Positions 5,850 through 13,044 of a DNA stretch of 16,440 nucleotides are shown one piece after another. The notes under the pieces were generated by a model. It was given only the letters and a program-made list of their open reading frames with translations. It was not told where the DNA came from and ran no database searches. The translations under genes were made by a program, and so were the position numbers. The first letter of the stretch is position 1; each line of letters opens with the position of its first letter. Source of the DNA: a bacterium (GTDB taxonomy: Bacteria; Margulisbacteria; Marinamargulisbacteria; SXXA01); contig RGUG01000006.1 of NCBI GenBank assembly GCA_010027915.1, positions 1-16,440 on the forward strand. The letters run 5' to 3'.

Positions 5850-7807
5850 TGCTCACGCATGAGGCCTATGTGGCATTGGTCCATACCCTCAATGAGGCCG
5901 CCAATCGGTATTATCAAACCCAAGATTCCCCCTTATCGGATGCCGATTTTGACCAGGGTATACGGGAACTGGTGGCATTTGAAATGGCCCATCCCCTGTT
6001 GACCCACCCTGAATCTCCCACAGGGCGGGTGGGGGCCCTGCCCGTGGATACCTTCGACCCATTTGTGCATCACAGCCGCCTGTTGTCGTTGGGTAATGCG
6101 ATGTCAGAGTCAGAGGTACTGGCCTTTGTCAAACGGGTTGAAAAAGAACACCATGGACCGGTGCAATGGTGTTTGGAACCCAAAATTGATGGGCTGGCCG
6201 TGGCCTTGCATTATGAAGACGGCCAATTGGTCACCGGTGCCACACGAGGCGATGGACTCACAGGCGAAGTGGTGACGGCCAACTGCCGTGCCATTGCCAG
6301 TATTCCATCGGTGATTTCATGGGCGGACCATGTGGAAATAAGGGGGGAAGTGTACATGCCCAACAGTGTGTTTCACCGCATTGGGGAAGGGTATGCCAAC
6401 CCCCGCAACATGGCCTCGGGGTCTTTGCGGCAACTCAATCCAGCGGTGACCGCCGATCGTTCGATGCGGTTTTTTGCCTACTGGTCCTCGTGTTCCCACT
6501 TGACCACCCAATCCGATACCCTCGATTGGCTCTCAACACTGGGGTTTGAGACCACCCCCTATCGCCTGATCCAAGACACGGGAAAAGGTGTGTATGACGC
6601 CGCCCACGCCATGCTGGCCTCCCATACCGGGGATTACCATATTGACGGGGTGGTCCTGAAAGTAAATGACCGTCGCTTACAAGATGAGTTGGGACAAACT
6701 GCCAAATCCCCTCGATGGGCAGTGGCCTATAAAACCAACGCCGAACAAGCCCGCACCACCGTGGTCTCGGTGATGATTCAGGTGGGGCGTACGGGGACCT
6801 TAACCCCCGTGGCCCAACTGGAACCAGTGGCCGTGGGGGGGGTCATGATTCGACGTGCCACCCTGCATAATTGGGACGAACTGAACCGAAAAGGGGTGCA
6901 CATCGGCGATGCGGTATGGGTCAGACGGGCAGGCGACGTCATCCCCGAAATCGTAGGGATCGCCCATCCTGGTGACCAACGGGTCCCCATTCCCCCTCCC
7001 ACCCATTGCCCTGATTGTGGGGAAGGGGCCATTCAGGTGATGGGGGAAGTGGCCTATCGTTGCATCAATCGGACGTGCAAGGGTCAATTGCGGGCAAAAA
7101 TCCGGCACTTTGTGGGGCGTGATGCCATGGCCATTGACGGATTGGGAGGGGCGACGATCGACCAATTGGTGGATCGTGAGTGGGTAACCCAACTGACCGA
7201 TTTGTATCGGTTAAGCCGGGCACAATGGCTGTCATTAGAAGGGTATGCAGACAAATCAGTGGGCACCATCATGGCATCTTTGGACGCCAGTAAGACCTTG
7301 CCACTGTCACGGTGGTTGCTGGCATGGGGGATTCCGTTTGTGGGTAAACAATTGGCCCGTACCATTGCCAATGTGGGGCCTTTATCCGCCCTGCGACACA
7401 TGACCACCGACGACTGGGTTGCCTTGCCCGACATTGGGGAAAAAACCGCCCATGCCATTGCCCACTGGTTTGCCTCATCCGATACCCATACCATGCTGGA
7501 TGAATGGGAAGCCTTGGGGGTGTCGCCCTCATCAGATGGCCCCATTGCCGGTGGGTTGAGCGGGGTGGTGGCCTTGATGACGGGCACATTGTCCATGCCA
7601 CGATCCGAGATGGAAGCCCGCATCACGCAACATGGGGGACGGGTGGCCACCAGTCTTGGTAAAGGGGTCACCCATCTCATTGTGGGGGATCAAGCGGGAA
7701 GTAAATACAATAAGGCGTTGGCCATGGTGGCCAAAGGCCATCCCCTGACGATTGTAACTGAACAGGAATGGCACGGGTTGATGGGTGACAAATGTGGTGT
7801 GGTTTAG
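5849..7807 (+). CDS. ligA: NAD+-dependent DNA ligase LigA
   Basis: LigA seals nicks in replication and repair using NAD+ as the adenylate donor. At 652 residues it is slightly shorter than the usual 670. Domains in order: Ia (NRYYQTQDSPLSDADFD, NAD+ binding), adenylation domain with the KIDG nucleotidyl-lysine motif (Lys112), TRGDG, EIRGEVYMP, NPRNMASGSLRQLNP and the DGVVLKVND motif; OB fold (VGRTGTLTPVAQLEPVAVGG); a four-cysteine zinc finger (Cys387, 390, 405, 410); helix-hairpin-helix repeats; and a C-terminal BRCT domain (ALMTGTLSMPRSEMEARITQHGG ... GSKYNKA). ATG 5849 is chosen because it overlaps the ftsA stop as TAATG with AGGAA upstream. The open frame continues 74 codons upstream inside ftsA, but that part has no LigA similarity. 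All key residues are intact. Confidence 0.96.
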   Translation: MLTHEAYVALVHTLNEAANRYYQTQDSPLSDADFDQGIRELVAFEMAHPLLTHPESPTGRVGALPVDTFDPFVHHSRLLSLGNAMSESEVLAFVKRVEKEHHGPVQWCLEPKIDGLAVALHYEDGQLVTGATRGDGLTGEVVTANCRAIASIPSVISWADHVEIRGEVYMPNSVFHRIGEGYANPRNMASGSLRQLNPAVTADRSMRFFAYWSSCSHLTTQSDTLDWLSTLGFETTPYRLIQDTGKGVYDAAHAMLASHTGDYHIDGVVLKVNDRRLQDELGQTAKSPRWAVAYKTNAEQARTTVVSVMIQVGRTGTLTPVAQLEPVAVGGVMIRRATLHNWDELNRKGVHIGDAVWVRRAGDVIPEIVGIAHPGDQRVPIPPPTHCPDCGEGAIQVMGEVAYRCINRTCKGQLRAKIRHFVGRDAMAIDGLGGATIDQLVDREWVTQLTDLYRLSRAQWLSLEGYADKSVGTIMASLDASKTLPLSRWLLAWGIPFVGKQLARTIANVGPLSALRHMTTDDWVALPDIGEKTAHAIAHWFASSDTHTMLDEWEALGVSPSSDGPIAGGLSGVVALMTGTLSMPRSEMEARITQHGGRVATSLGKGVTHLIVGDQAGSKYNKALAMVAKGHPLTIVTEQEWHGLMGDKCGVV

Positions 7808-7814
7808 TATAGTC
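7785..7814 (+). promoter_or_regulatory. Putative promoter of tRNA-Lys / ispF
   Basis: GTGACA (7785-7790) and TATAGT (7809-7814) each match five of six bases of the sigma70 -35 and -10 consensus, with an 18-base spacer. Transcription would start near 7821, just ahead of the tRNA. The -35 box lies within the last codons of ligA, so the tRNA could be transcribed on its own despite only 15 bases of spacing from ligA. Confidence 0.5.
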
Positions 7815-7822
7815 CGCCCCAT

Positions 7823-7898
7823 GCGTCGTTAGCTCAGTTGGTAGAGCAGCTGACTCTTAATCAGTAGGCCCCGTGTTCGAGTCACGGACGACGCACCA
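7823..7898 (+). tRNA. tRNA-Lys (anticodon CUU)
   Basis: A 76-nt cloverleaf. The acceptor stem GCGTCGT pairs with ACGACGC, discriminator A and an encoded CCA follow. The D arm is TTAGCTCAGTTGGTAGAGC, the anticodon arm CTGA-CTCTTAA-TCAG places CTT at the anticodon, and the T arm is CCGTGTTCGAGTCACGG. It decodes AAG lysine codons. It lies between ligA and ispF on the same strand, and CCA is encoded rather than added. Confidence 0.95.
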
Positions 7899-7944
7899 TG
7901 TCTCACCCCGTCAATCAATGGGAAACACAAGAAAGGGTCTGCAC

Positions 7945-8454
7945 ATGATACCGTCGGATACTCAAGGGGATGATCTGCCGTTTCGGGTGGGTATTGGGTA
8001 TGACATGCATGCCTTGGTGACGGGTCGTCAGTTGGTGTTAGGGGGGGTTACCATTCCGTATGATCGCGGCCTAATGGGTCATAGCGATGCGGATGTGTTA
8101 ACCCATGTCATCATTGATGCGGTGATTGGGGCCCTGAATGGGGGCTCAATTGGCCTGATGTTTCCGAATACCGACGCCCAATGGAAAGGGAGTCGTAGCC
8201 TATCATTGTTAGAACAAGTGGTGACCCACTTGTATACCACCCCTTATCGCATTGGGAATGTGGATGCCACCGTGGTGGCCCAATCCCCCACGCTCATGCC
8301 GTATCGACAGGCCATGCAAACCAACTTGGCCGGGGCCTTAAAGGTGGGCCCTCATCGGGTATCGATCAAGGCCACCACCACTGAACGATTGGGACCGGAA
8401 GGACGAGGGGAAGGGATCTCTGCCCACGCAGTGGTCTTGCTCATCCGGTCATGA
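7945..8454 (+). CDS. ispF: 2-C-methyl-D-erythritol 2,4-cyclodiphosphate synthase
   Basis: IspF cyclises CDP-ME 2-phosphate to MEcPP with release of CMP, in the non-mevalonate isoprenoid pathway. It works as a cytosolic homotrimer. The 169-residue product shows RVGIGYDMHAL with metal ligands Asp20 and His22, GHSDADVLTH with the substrate loop His46-Ser47 and the third metal ligand His54, a FPNTD block, and the closing motif KATTTERLGPEGRGEGISAHAVVLL. ATG 7945 with AAAGGG upstream is chosen. The frame is open further 5', but an earlier start would run into the tRNA-Lys gene or give a long unsupported extension. It stands alone without ispD. Its end is ten bases before the next gene. Confidence 0.95.
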   Translation: MIPSDTQGDDLPFRVGIGYDMHALVTGRQLVLGGVTIPYDRGLMGHSDADVLTHVIIDAVIGALNGGSIGLMFPNTDAQWKGSRSLSLLEQVVTHLYTTPYRIGNVDATVVAQSPTLMPYRQAMQTNLAGALKVGPHRVSIKATTTERLGPEGRGEGISAHAVVLLIRS

Positions 8455-8464
8455 GGGTGCCCGT

Positions 8465-9259
8465 TTGATCATTGCCAGCACCCAAAACCCGCGCATCAAG
8501 TGGGTACGGCGGTTGCAGACAGACAATGCGTTTCGTGTCACCGAACAGTTGATGATTGTCGAAGGGGAAACCATCATCCGCGAACTATGGCATCGTCGGC
8601 CCCATGACTTGCGATGCGTCTTGATCTCGGAGCGACACTTGTTGGCTGACCGGCCGATGCCCCACTGGGTGGTGAGTGACGCGATGAGTCGGCATGTATC
8701 AGGCTTGGCCCATCCCGACGGTTGGTTGGCGGTGATGACCCGTCCCGCTTGGGGTGATCGACCCGGCCCCCATGACCGATTGGTGGTATTAGATGGCATT
8801 CAATCCCCCCGCAATGTGGGGGCCATTATGCGCTCGGCCATCGCCTTTGGGTTTACGGGTGCCATCATGGGGGCTGGTACGGGTGATCCCTATCATCCGG
8901 AAGGATTGCGTGGCATGGTGGGGCACTATGATGCCTTAACCCTGTATCCCGATCATCCCCGTATTCGGCAATGCCTGCATGACGGTCAGGTTCAGTGGGT
9001 GGCCCTGGACCCTTACGCCACCCAATCCATCGATCAATTAACCCTTCATCAAGGGATGGTAGCCGTTTTGGCAGGCAGCGAAGGACGGGGAATATCGGCA
9101 ACATGGGCCGAAGAATTATCAGCGGCCAACCGGTACCGCATCCCCATTCAGGTGGTCGACTCACTCAATGTGGGGGTGGCCACGGGCATTGCGTGTTACC
9201 ACGTGGACCAGGTGTTGGGTGCGGACCTTCAATCGTGTCATCCCTCATACAATAGGTAA
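8465..9259 (+). CDS. SpoU/TrmH-family RNA 2'-O-methyltransferase
   Basis: A SPOUT-fold SAM-dependent methyltransferase that methylates a ribose 2'-OH in rRNA or tRNA. The 264-residue protein has an N-terminal RNA-binding domain (TQNPRIKWVRRL ... MIVEGETIIRELW, residues 6-90). The catalytic domain has motif 1 LDGIQSPRNVGAIMRSA (residues 109-125, with Asn117 and Arg123), motif 2 LAGSEGRGIS (202-211) and motif 3 IPIQVVDSLNVGVATGI (226-242), which forms the knotted SAM site. The start is TTG 8465: ATG 8451 overlapping the ispF stop is out of frame and closes after five codons. AGGG lies upstream of the TTG. It could be RlmB-like or another TrmH-type enzyme; the RNA target cannot be told from sequence. 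It is the last gene before the 1.1 kb gap. Confidence 0.9.
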   Translation: MIIASTQNPRIKWVRRLQTDNAFRVTEQLMIVEGETIIRELWHRRPHDLRCVLISERHLLADRPMPHWVVSDAMSRHVSGLAHPDGWLAVMTRPAWGDRPGPHDRLVVLDGIQSPRNVGAIMRSAIAFGFTGAIMGAGTGDPYHPEGLRGMVGHYDALTLYPDHPRIRQCLHDGQVQWVALDPYATQSIDQLTLHQGMVAVLAGSEGRGISATWAEELSAANRYRIPIQVVDSLNVGVATGIACYHVDQVLGADLQSCHPSYNR

Positions 9260-10404
9260 CAGGGCAAAGCGGAGGGGTCCATGAACCGCACATCCAATCG
9301 GGATGACACATCGTGTGGGGTCTTGGGGAAAAATGTTGCCAGATAGGACCCGTGTTGGGGGTGGATAAAAAACCCTGCACGTTTATCCATCCGGTCGGTT
9401 GGATGTTAGGGACACGCCATGAGGAGGGGGAGCACCACCCCACCGACCGCTAATCGTGGGAGGAAGCACGAGATAGGGGGGTATTGCTCACATCGTTGGC
9501 CTGGCCGGTTTTCAGTGCGGATGATGGATGCTCGCATCTGGTGGGTGGCCCATACGGGAGAAACACAACGGGTGGCAACCAAAAAGAAACGCCACACCGC
9601 TTGGGGCCGTGGGGGTAACGGGTATGCCCGTCAGCGTCATGACACCATCGGGTGTCCCAGTCGGTCTCATGACCATCAACCGATTGGATCGTATCGTCAC
9701 GGGGTATTAAAAGATACTTAAGTGAACCGGGCTAAGCATGACGCTGGGTTTTGTGCGTAGCACGTGACAAGACCTCGCCAACGCATAAGGTGAGGCATGA
9801 CGGTACCTCCGACGGATCAGCAGATGGTGTCATCGTCTCGTGTTGGCATCCCAACTGTTTCGGCATTGGGTCATGCCACGTTGCATCACCCACGACATCA
9901 TCATCATGGCTGTCATACCCGTCCATTAGATGGGAATCGGGTGTTGACTCATCAATGTACCCGCTGGAAACAAAACCCGGACCGGCAACCATGGGCACCC
10001 ACAGCCCGATGACCCTTGGCAGGGTGTTACCTTTTGCACCCGTCGCATGAGGATGACCGGTGATGTGCCGGGCATCCATCATGAGCGACCCTGTGGATTG
10101 CTCACCCATGTGCCAGATTGTGCCAGACGGGCCTCCCCCATCCCTTTGCCTGCGGCCCAACATGGGTCGATTCCCATTTCGATACCCTGTTGGCCGATTA
10201 CTGCAACGGTCACCTGTCCGCAACATTCCGATCCCACCCGTTAAGTGCGGATTATCTTTTGATTGTCTGCCCTTCACGATGGCCAGGTCATGCCCCTCGC
10301 TCAATCCGATCGATCGTGTGTGCTTTTCATACTCTTGTTTGTCGGTATGGCACCCTTTTTTCATGACGATGACGCCCGGCTATCCCCATCTCATGGCGAC
10401 CCTG
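9260..10404. other. 1.1 kb intergenic region with no recognisable gene
   Basis: This stretch lies between two convergent units (methyltransferase on +, trmJ on -). I recognise no protein family in any frame, and no tRNA, RNase P RNA, tmRNA or rRNA signature. It does hold a perfect 8-bp hairpin at 9362-9389, an imperfect 30-base tandem repeat around 9620-9680, five copies of CATGAC, and one long minus-strand frame (9732-10364) of low-confidence composition. No hairpin followed by a T-run that would end either unit was found. It may be decayed gene remains, an unrecognised structured RNA, or plain spacer. Confidence 0.6.
9362..9389 (+). repeat. Perfect 8-bp inverted repeat (hairpin)
   Basis: TGGATAAA at 9362-9369 is the reverse complement of TTTATCCA at 9382-9389, with a 12-base loop. 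It lies about 100 bases after the methyltransferase stop codon. It lacks a following T-run, so it is not a classic intrinsic terminator; it could stabilise the 3' end of the upstream transcript. Confidence 0.45.
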
Positions 10405-11118
10405 CTAGGGGGTGGGGGACGATCCCGCCCCTTTTTTAATTAACCCAAATAATTTCATCAGGAGCCGCACATCTCGTGTTTCAAGGACGGTGCGGCCCAG
10501 CAAGCGTCGAAACAAATTGACAAATGCCACGGTGCCGTTCCGGGTTTTAAATGGCAGGGTATCGATGGCCCGCCCCATGGTGTCATACAGCCGTTCCACA
10601 TCCGAATGGGCCGCGGGTGCAAGGTGATACACAGGGTCCACGCGTTGGGCCAAGTGCCATTCATACGCATAAATCATGACGGCCTGCGATAGGTTGAGGG
10701 CGGGATACGACACGGCACTGGGAATATGGCTTTGAAAGTGACACGTGCCGATCTCGTCATTGCTCAACCCATTGGTTTCAGAGCCAAACACTACCCCCAC
10801 CCGCAACGCACCCAACGACTGCACATGGGGCACCAACTCACGCGGGGTCAGCAAGGGGGCCTGATTGTCACGTCGTCGGTTGGTGGTGGCCACTGCCACA
10901 TCCACCATCCCCAACGCCGCATCCAATGTCTCACACACTATCATCTGATCAATGCGTTCCCGGGCCCCCCACCCCAAGCGATAGGTTTCATCCACCCGGT
11001 ATTCACACGGGTTAACCGCTATTAAGGTGGTCAGGCCCATGTTGGTCATGGCACGGGCGATGGAGCCAATGTTACCGGGGTGTTGGGGGGACACCAAAAT
11101 AATCACCAATTCTGACAT
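10405..11118 (-). CDS. trmJ: TrmJ-like tRNA (Cm32/Um32) 2'-O-methyltransferase
   Basis: TrmJ-family SPOUT enzymes methylate the ribose of nucleotide 32 in the tRNA anticodon loop. The 237-residue product has motif 1 IILVSPQHPGNIGSIARAMTNMGL (residues about 6-29), motif 2 VVFGSETNGLSNDEIGTCHF and motif 3 PALNLSQAVMIYAYEW, followed by the C-terminal helical extension usual for TrmJ (VERLYDTMGRAIDTLPF ... LFRRLLGRTVLETRDVRLLMKLF). In motif 2 many homologues have GRE or GPE where GSE stands here. ATG 11118 is chosen: it overlaps the nth stop as TGATG and begins right at the SPOUT core. The frame opens 19 codons earlier inside nth, without similarity. It is the last gene of the minus-strand operon. 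Confidence 0.9.
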   Translation of the reverse strand: MSELVIILVSPQHPGNIGSIARAMTNMGLTTLIAVNPCEYRVDETYRLGWGARERIDQMIVCETLDAALGMVDVAVATTNRRRDNQAPLLTPRELVPHVQSLGALRVGVVFGSETNGLSNDEIGTCHFQSHIPSAVSYPALNLSQAVMIYAYEWHLAQRVDPVYHLAPAAHSDVERLYDTMGRAIDTLPFKTRNGTVAFVNLFRRLLGRTVLETRDVRLLMKLFGLIKKGAGSSPTP

Positions 11119-11789
11119 CAAGATGCGGACCTGGTGCGTGCTTTTTTGCGGTCGGCCTGGTGGGTGGGGCACCACTCATTGACAGGGCACTCCCCACAGC
11201 GTGGGGAACGGGCCATGCAATAGGTACGCCCATGCAAAATCATGCGGGTTGAACCATCAATCCACCACGACCTGGGCCAACACCGCTGGAGTTCCTTCTC
11301 AATTTGTTCGGGGGTTTTCCCTTTGCTCATACCCAAGCGATGCGACACCCGTTTCACATGGGTATCCACCGTGATGCCCGGCACCCCAAATGCCTGACCC
11401 AACACCACATTGGCGGTTTTACGTCCCACCCCGGGCAATTGACTCAACTCATCCAAGGTAGCCGGCACCTCCCCTCCCGAGTGGGCCATCAATTGCTGGG
11501 CTGTTTGGATGCAATGGCGGGCTTTTGTTTTGTAATACGTAATCGACCCAATGAGGGATTCCATTTCGGCCTGGGTGGCCATGGCCATGGTCATCGGTGT
11601 GGGAAACCGCTCAAACAACCCAGGGGTGACTTGATTGACCCGTTGGTCCGTACATTGGGCCGACAAGATCACCGCAATTAACAACTGAAACGGTGAGGCA
11701 TGATGTAAAAAGGGTGATACATCGGGGTATCGGGTGGTCAAGCACGCATAAATGGCCTGGATGCGGGCCCGTTGGGTCAGGCGTCCCAT
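11118..11789 (-). CDS. nth: Endonuclease III (HhH-GPD DNA glycosylase/AP lyase)
   Basis: Nth removes oxidised pyrimidines and cleaves the resulting abasic site in base excision repair. The 223-residue product has the helix-hairpin-helix LPGVGRKTANVVL with catalytic Lys124, the GPD loop GVPGITVDTHVKRVSHRLG with catalytic Asp142, and a C-terminal 4Fe-4S motif C-x6-C-x2-C-x5-C (Cys191, 198, 201, 207). LLIAVILSAQCTDQRVN is the family's N-terminal signature. ATG 11789 is preferred, with GGGAA upstream and a 13-nt overlap with xth; the longer alternative uses TTG 11807. The gene sits between xth and trmJ, and Xth processes the ends that Nth leaves. All catalytic residues are present. Confidence 0.95.
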   Translation of the reverse strand: MGRLTQRARIQAIYACLTTRYPDVSPFLHHASPFQLLIAVILSAQCTDQRVNQVTPGLFERFPTPMTMAMATQAEMESLIGSITYYKTKARHCIQTAQQLMAHSGGEVPATLDELSQLPGVGRKTANVVLGQAFGVPGITVDTHVKRVSHRLGMSKGKTPEQIEKELQRCWPRSWWIDGSTRMILHGRTYCMARSPRCGECPVNEWCPTHQADRKKARTRSAS

Positions 11790-12547
11790 TCGATTCCCAC
11801 GGGGCAATGGTCGGAGCCTGTTACGTCGGACAAGATAAACGCCGAGCTCACCTGCGATAACAGCTCACGTGCTACCCACACATAATCAATACGCCACCCC
11901 ACATTGCGTTGCCTGGCCCCCGCACGGTAGGTCCACCATGTGTAATGGTGGGGAGACCCTGGGTGGGTATGCCGGAAGGTATCGACATACCCGTCGGATT
12001 CAATGCGGGTCAGCCACTCCCGCTCTACGGGCAAAAACCCCGATACCGTTTCATTCTCATCGGGTCGTGCCAAATCAATGGGATGATGGGCGGTGTTAAA
12101 ATCCCCCATGACAATCGAATGCACCCCATTGGCTTCCCATTCGCGACAATACGAAAAAAACGACTCATAAAATGCCAGTTTATAGGCCAATCGCTCGGGT
12201 GATTGCTGGCCATTGGGAAAATAGACCGTGTGGATCAACACCGACCCATACCGGGCCGAGACCACGCGACCTTCCACGTCAAAGTGGTCATTTCCCATGC
12301 CAATGAATACCTCGTCGGGCTTCTGTTTAAGGCCTAACCCCACCCCACTGTACCCTTTTTTTTCGGCGGGATGCCAGACGGTGTGATACCCCCCACTCCC
12401 CACGATATCGTCCACCACACTGGGGTCGTGCAACTTAATTTCTTGGATCCCGATCACATCGGGGGCATGTGTCATGATCATTTCTTGAAAGGCCCCCTTA
12501 TTGATACATGCCCGTATGCCATTGACGTTCCATGACACGATTTTCAT
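11777..12547 (-). CDS. xth: Exodeoxyribonuclease III (AP endonuclease)
   Basis: Exonuclease III cleaves the phosphodiester 5' of abasic sites and trims 3' blocking groups. The 256-residue product matches the Xth branch of the endonuclease/exonuclease/phosphatase fold. MKIVSWNVNGIRA holds the metal-site Asn7, IGIQEIKL the metal-binding Glu36, and GYSGVGLGLK and HTVYFPNG follow. The catalytic MGDFNTAHHPIDLARP segment carries Asp and Asn, GWRIDYVWVA is present, and GSDHCPVGIEW supplies the catalytic His near the C-terminus. ATG 12547 overlaps the previous stop as ATGA. It precedes nth in the operon, forming a base excision repair pair, with ligA in the facing operon. No oddities seen. Confidence 0.95.
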   Translation of the reverse strand: MKIVSWNVNGIRACINKGAFQEMIMTHAPDVIGIQEIKLHDPSVVDDIVGSGGYHTVWHPAEKKGYSGVGLGLKQKPDEVFIGMGNDHFDVEGRVVSARYGSVLIHTVYFPNGQQSPERLAYKLAFYESFFSYCREWEANGVHSIVMGDFNTAHHPIDLARPDENETVSGFLPVEREWLTRIESDGYVDTFRHTHPGSPHHYTWWTYRAGARQRNVGWRIDYVWVARELLSQVSSAFILSDVTGSDHCPVGIEWDA

Positions 12548-13044
12548 GGTGTGATGGCATCCAATCGTTTCATTTCTTGTTTGATGGCGGTTTGTCGACC
12601 CGTCAGGGCCATCAACCCATTGACCCAGGGGGTCTCAATTTGACTGGTCTCGGTCACGGTCACTTCCGTGGTGCCATTGGGCCGTGCGTGCAACCGATAG
12701 ATTCGATCGGATTGATAGCCCCATCGCCCATACCGCCATTGTGCATGATACAAATGGGGTGGCATGACTTGTTGTTCGATCACGGTCACAATCGATCCGG
12801 CAGGGGTGATGGTCTGCCATTGACGGGGTACAGTGGCCACCTGCATCATCGGGGGACCTTCGCCCCGGTTGGTGGTGGCAATATGGTCCCACAAGCGATC
12901 GATGGGCTGGGGATACGTTCGACGCAAGGTGATGGTGTGCCGATTCGGTAGCCAGTGACCCAGCCCGACCAATCCGAGCCACATGCCGGCCAGTCCCAGA
13001 CCCATGACGCCGAGTGTGGCGATGGCCCACCGCCACCCCTTCAT
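12544..13044 (-). CDS. Membrane-anchored SRPBCC (polyketide cyclase-like) protein
   Basis: A 166-residue protein with one N-terminal transmembrane helix (WAIATLGVMGLGLAGMWLGLVGL, residues about 6-28). A domain resembling the SRPBCC/START-like family follows: the opening strand TITLRRTYPQPIDRLWDHIATTNRGE, a middle set of strands, and the closing strand plus long helix EVTVTETSQIETPWVNGLMALTGRQTAIKQEMKRLDAI. Members bind hydrophobic ligands; the ligand here is unknown. ATG 13044 is chosen because it overlaps the glycosyltransferase stop as ATGA; GTG 13059 is an alternative. It overlaps xth by ATGA. The call rests on pattern similarity and topology, so the family is probable and the function open. 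Confidence 0.6.
   Translation of the reverse strand: MKGWRWAIATLGVMGLGLAGMWLGLVGLGHWLPNRHTITLRRTYPQPIDRLWDHIATTNRGEGPPMMQVATVPRQWQTITPAGSIVTVIEQQVMPPHLYHAQWRYGRWGYQSDRIYRLHARPNGTTEVTVTETSQIETPWVNGLMALTGRQTAIKQEMKRLDAITP

Noticed and set aside
9260..9720. Possible RNase P RNA or tmRNA in the gap
   Set aside because: The conserved GAGGAAAGTCC-type and ACAGAA elements of RNase P RNA and a tmRNA tRNA-like 3' end were looked for on both strands and not seen.
10165..10180. tRNA T-arm-like hairpin atgggtcgattcccat
   Set aside because: The loop has six bases rather than seven and no acceptor, D or anticodon arm surrounds it.
9732..10364. Minus-strand 210-codon open frame 40 bases after trmJ
   Set aside because: The product is polar, His/Gly/Asp-rich with no hydrophobic core or known motif, ATG 10364 has no Shine-Dalgarno sequence, and other frames overlap it. 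It cannot be excluded but is not supported.
10118..10366. Plus-strand 82-codon frame (VDSHFDTLLADYCNGHL...)
   Set aside because: It looks somewhat protein-like but has no recognisable family, no ribosome binding site, and opposes a longer minus-strand frame.
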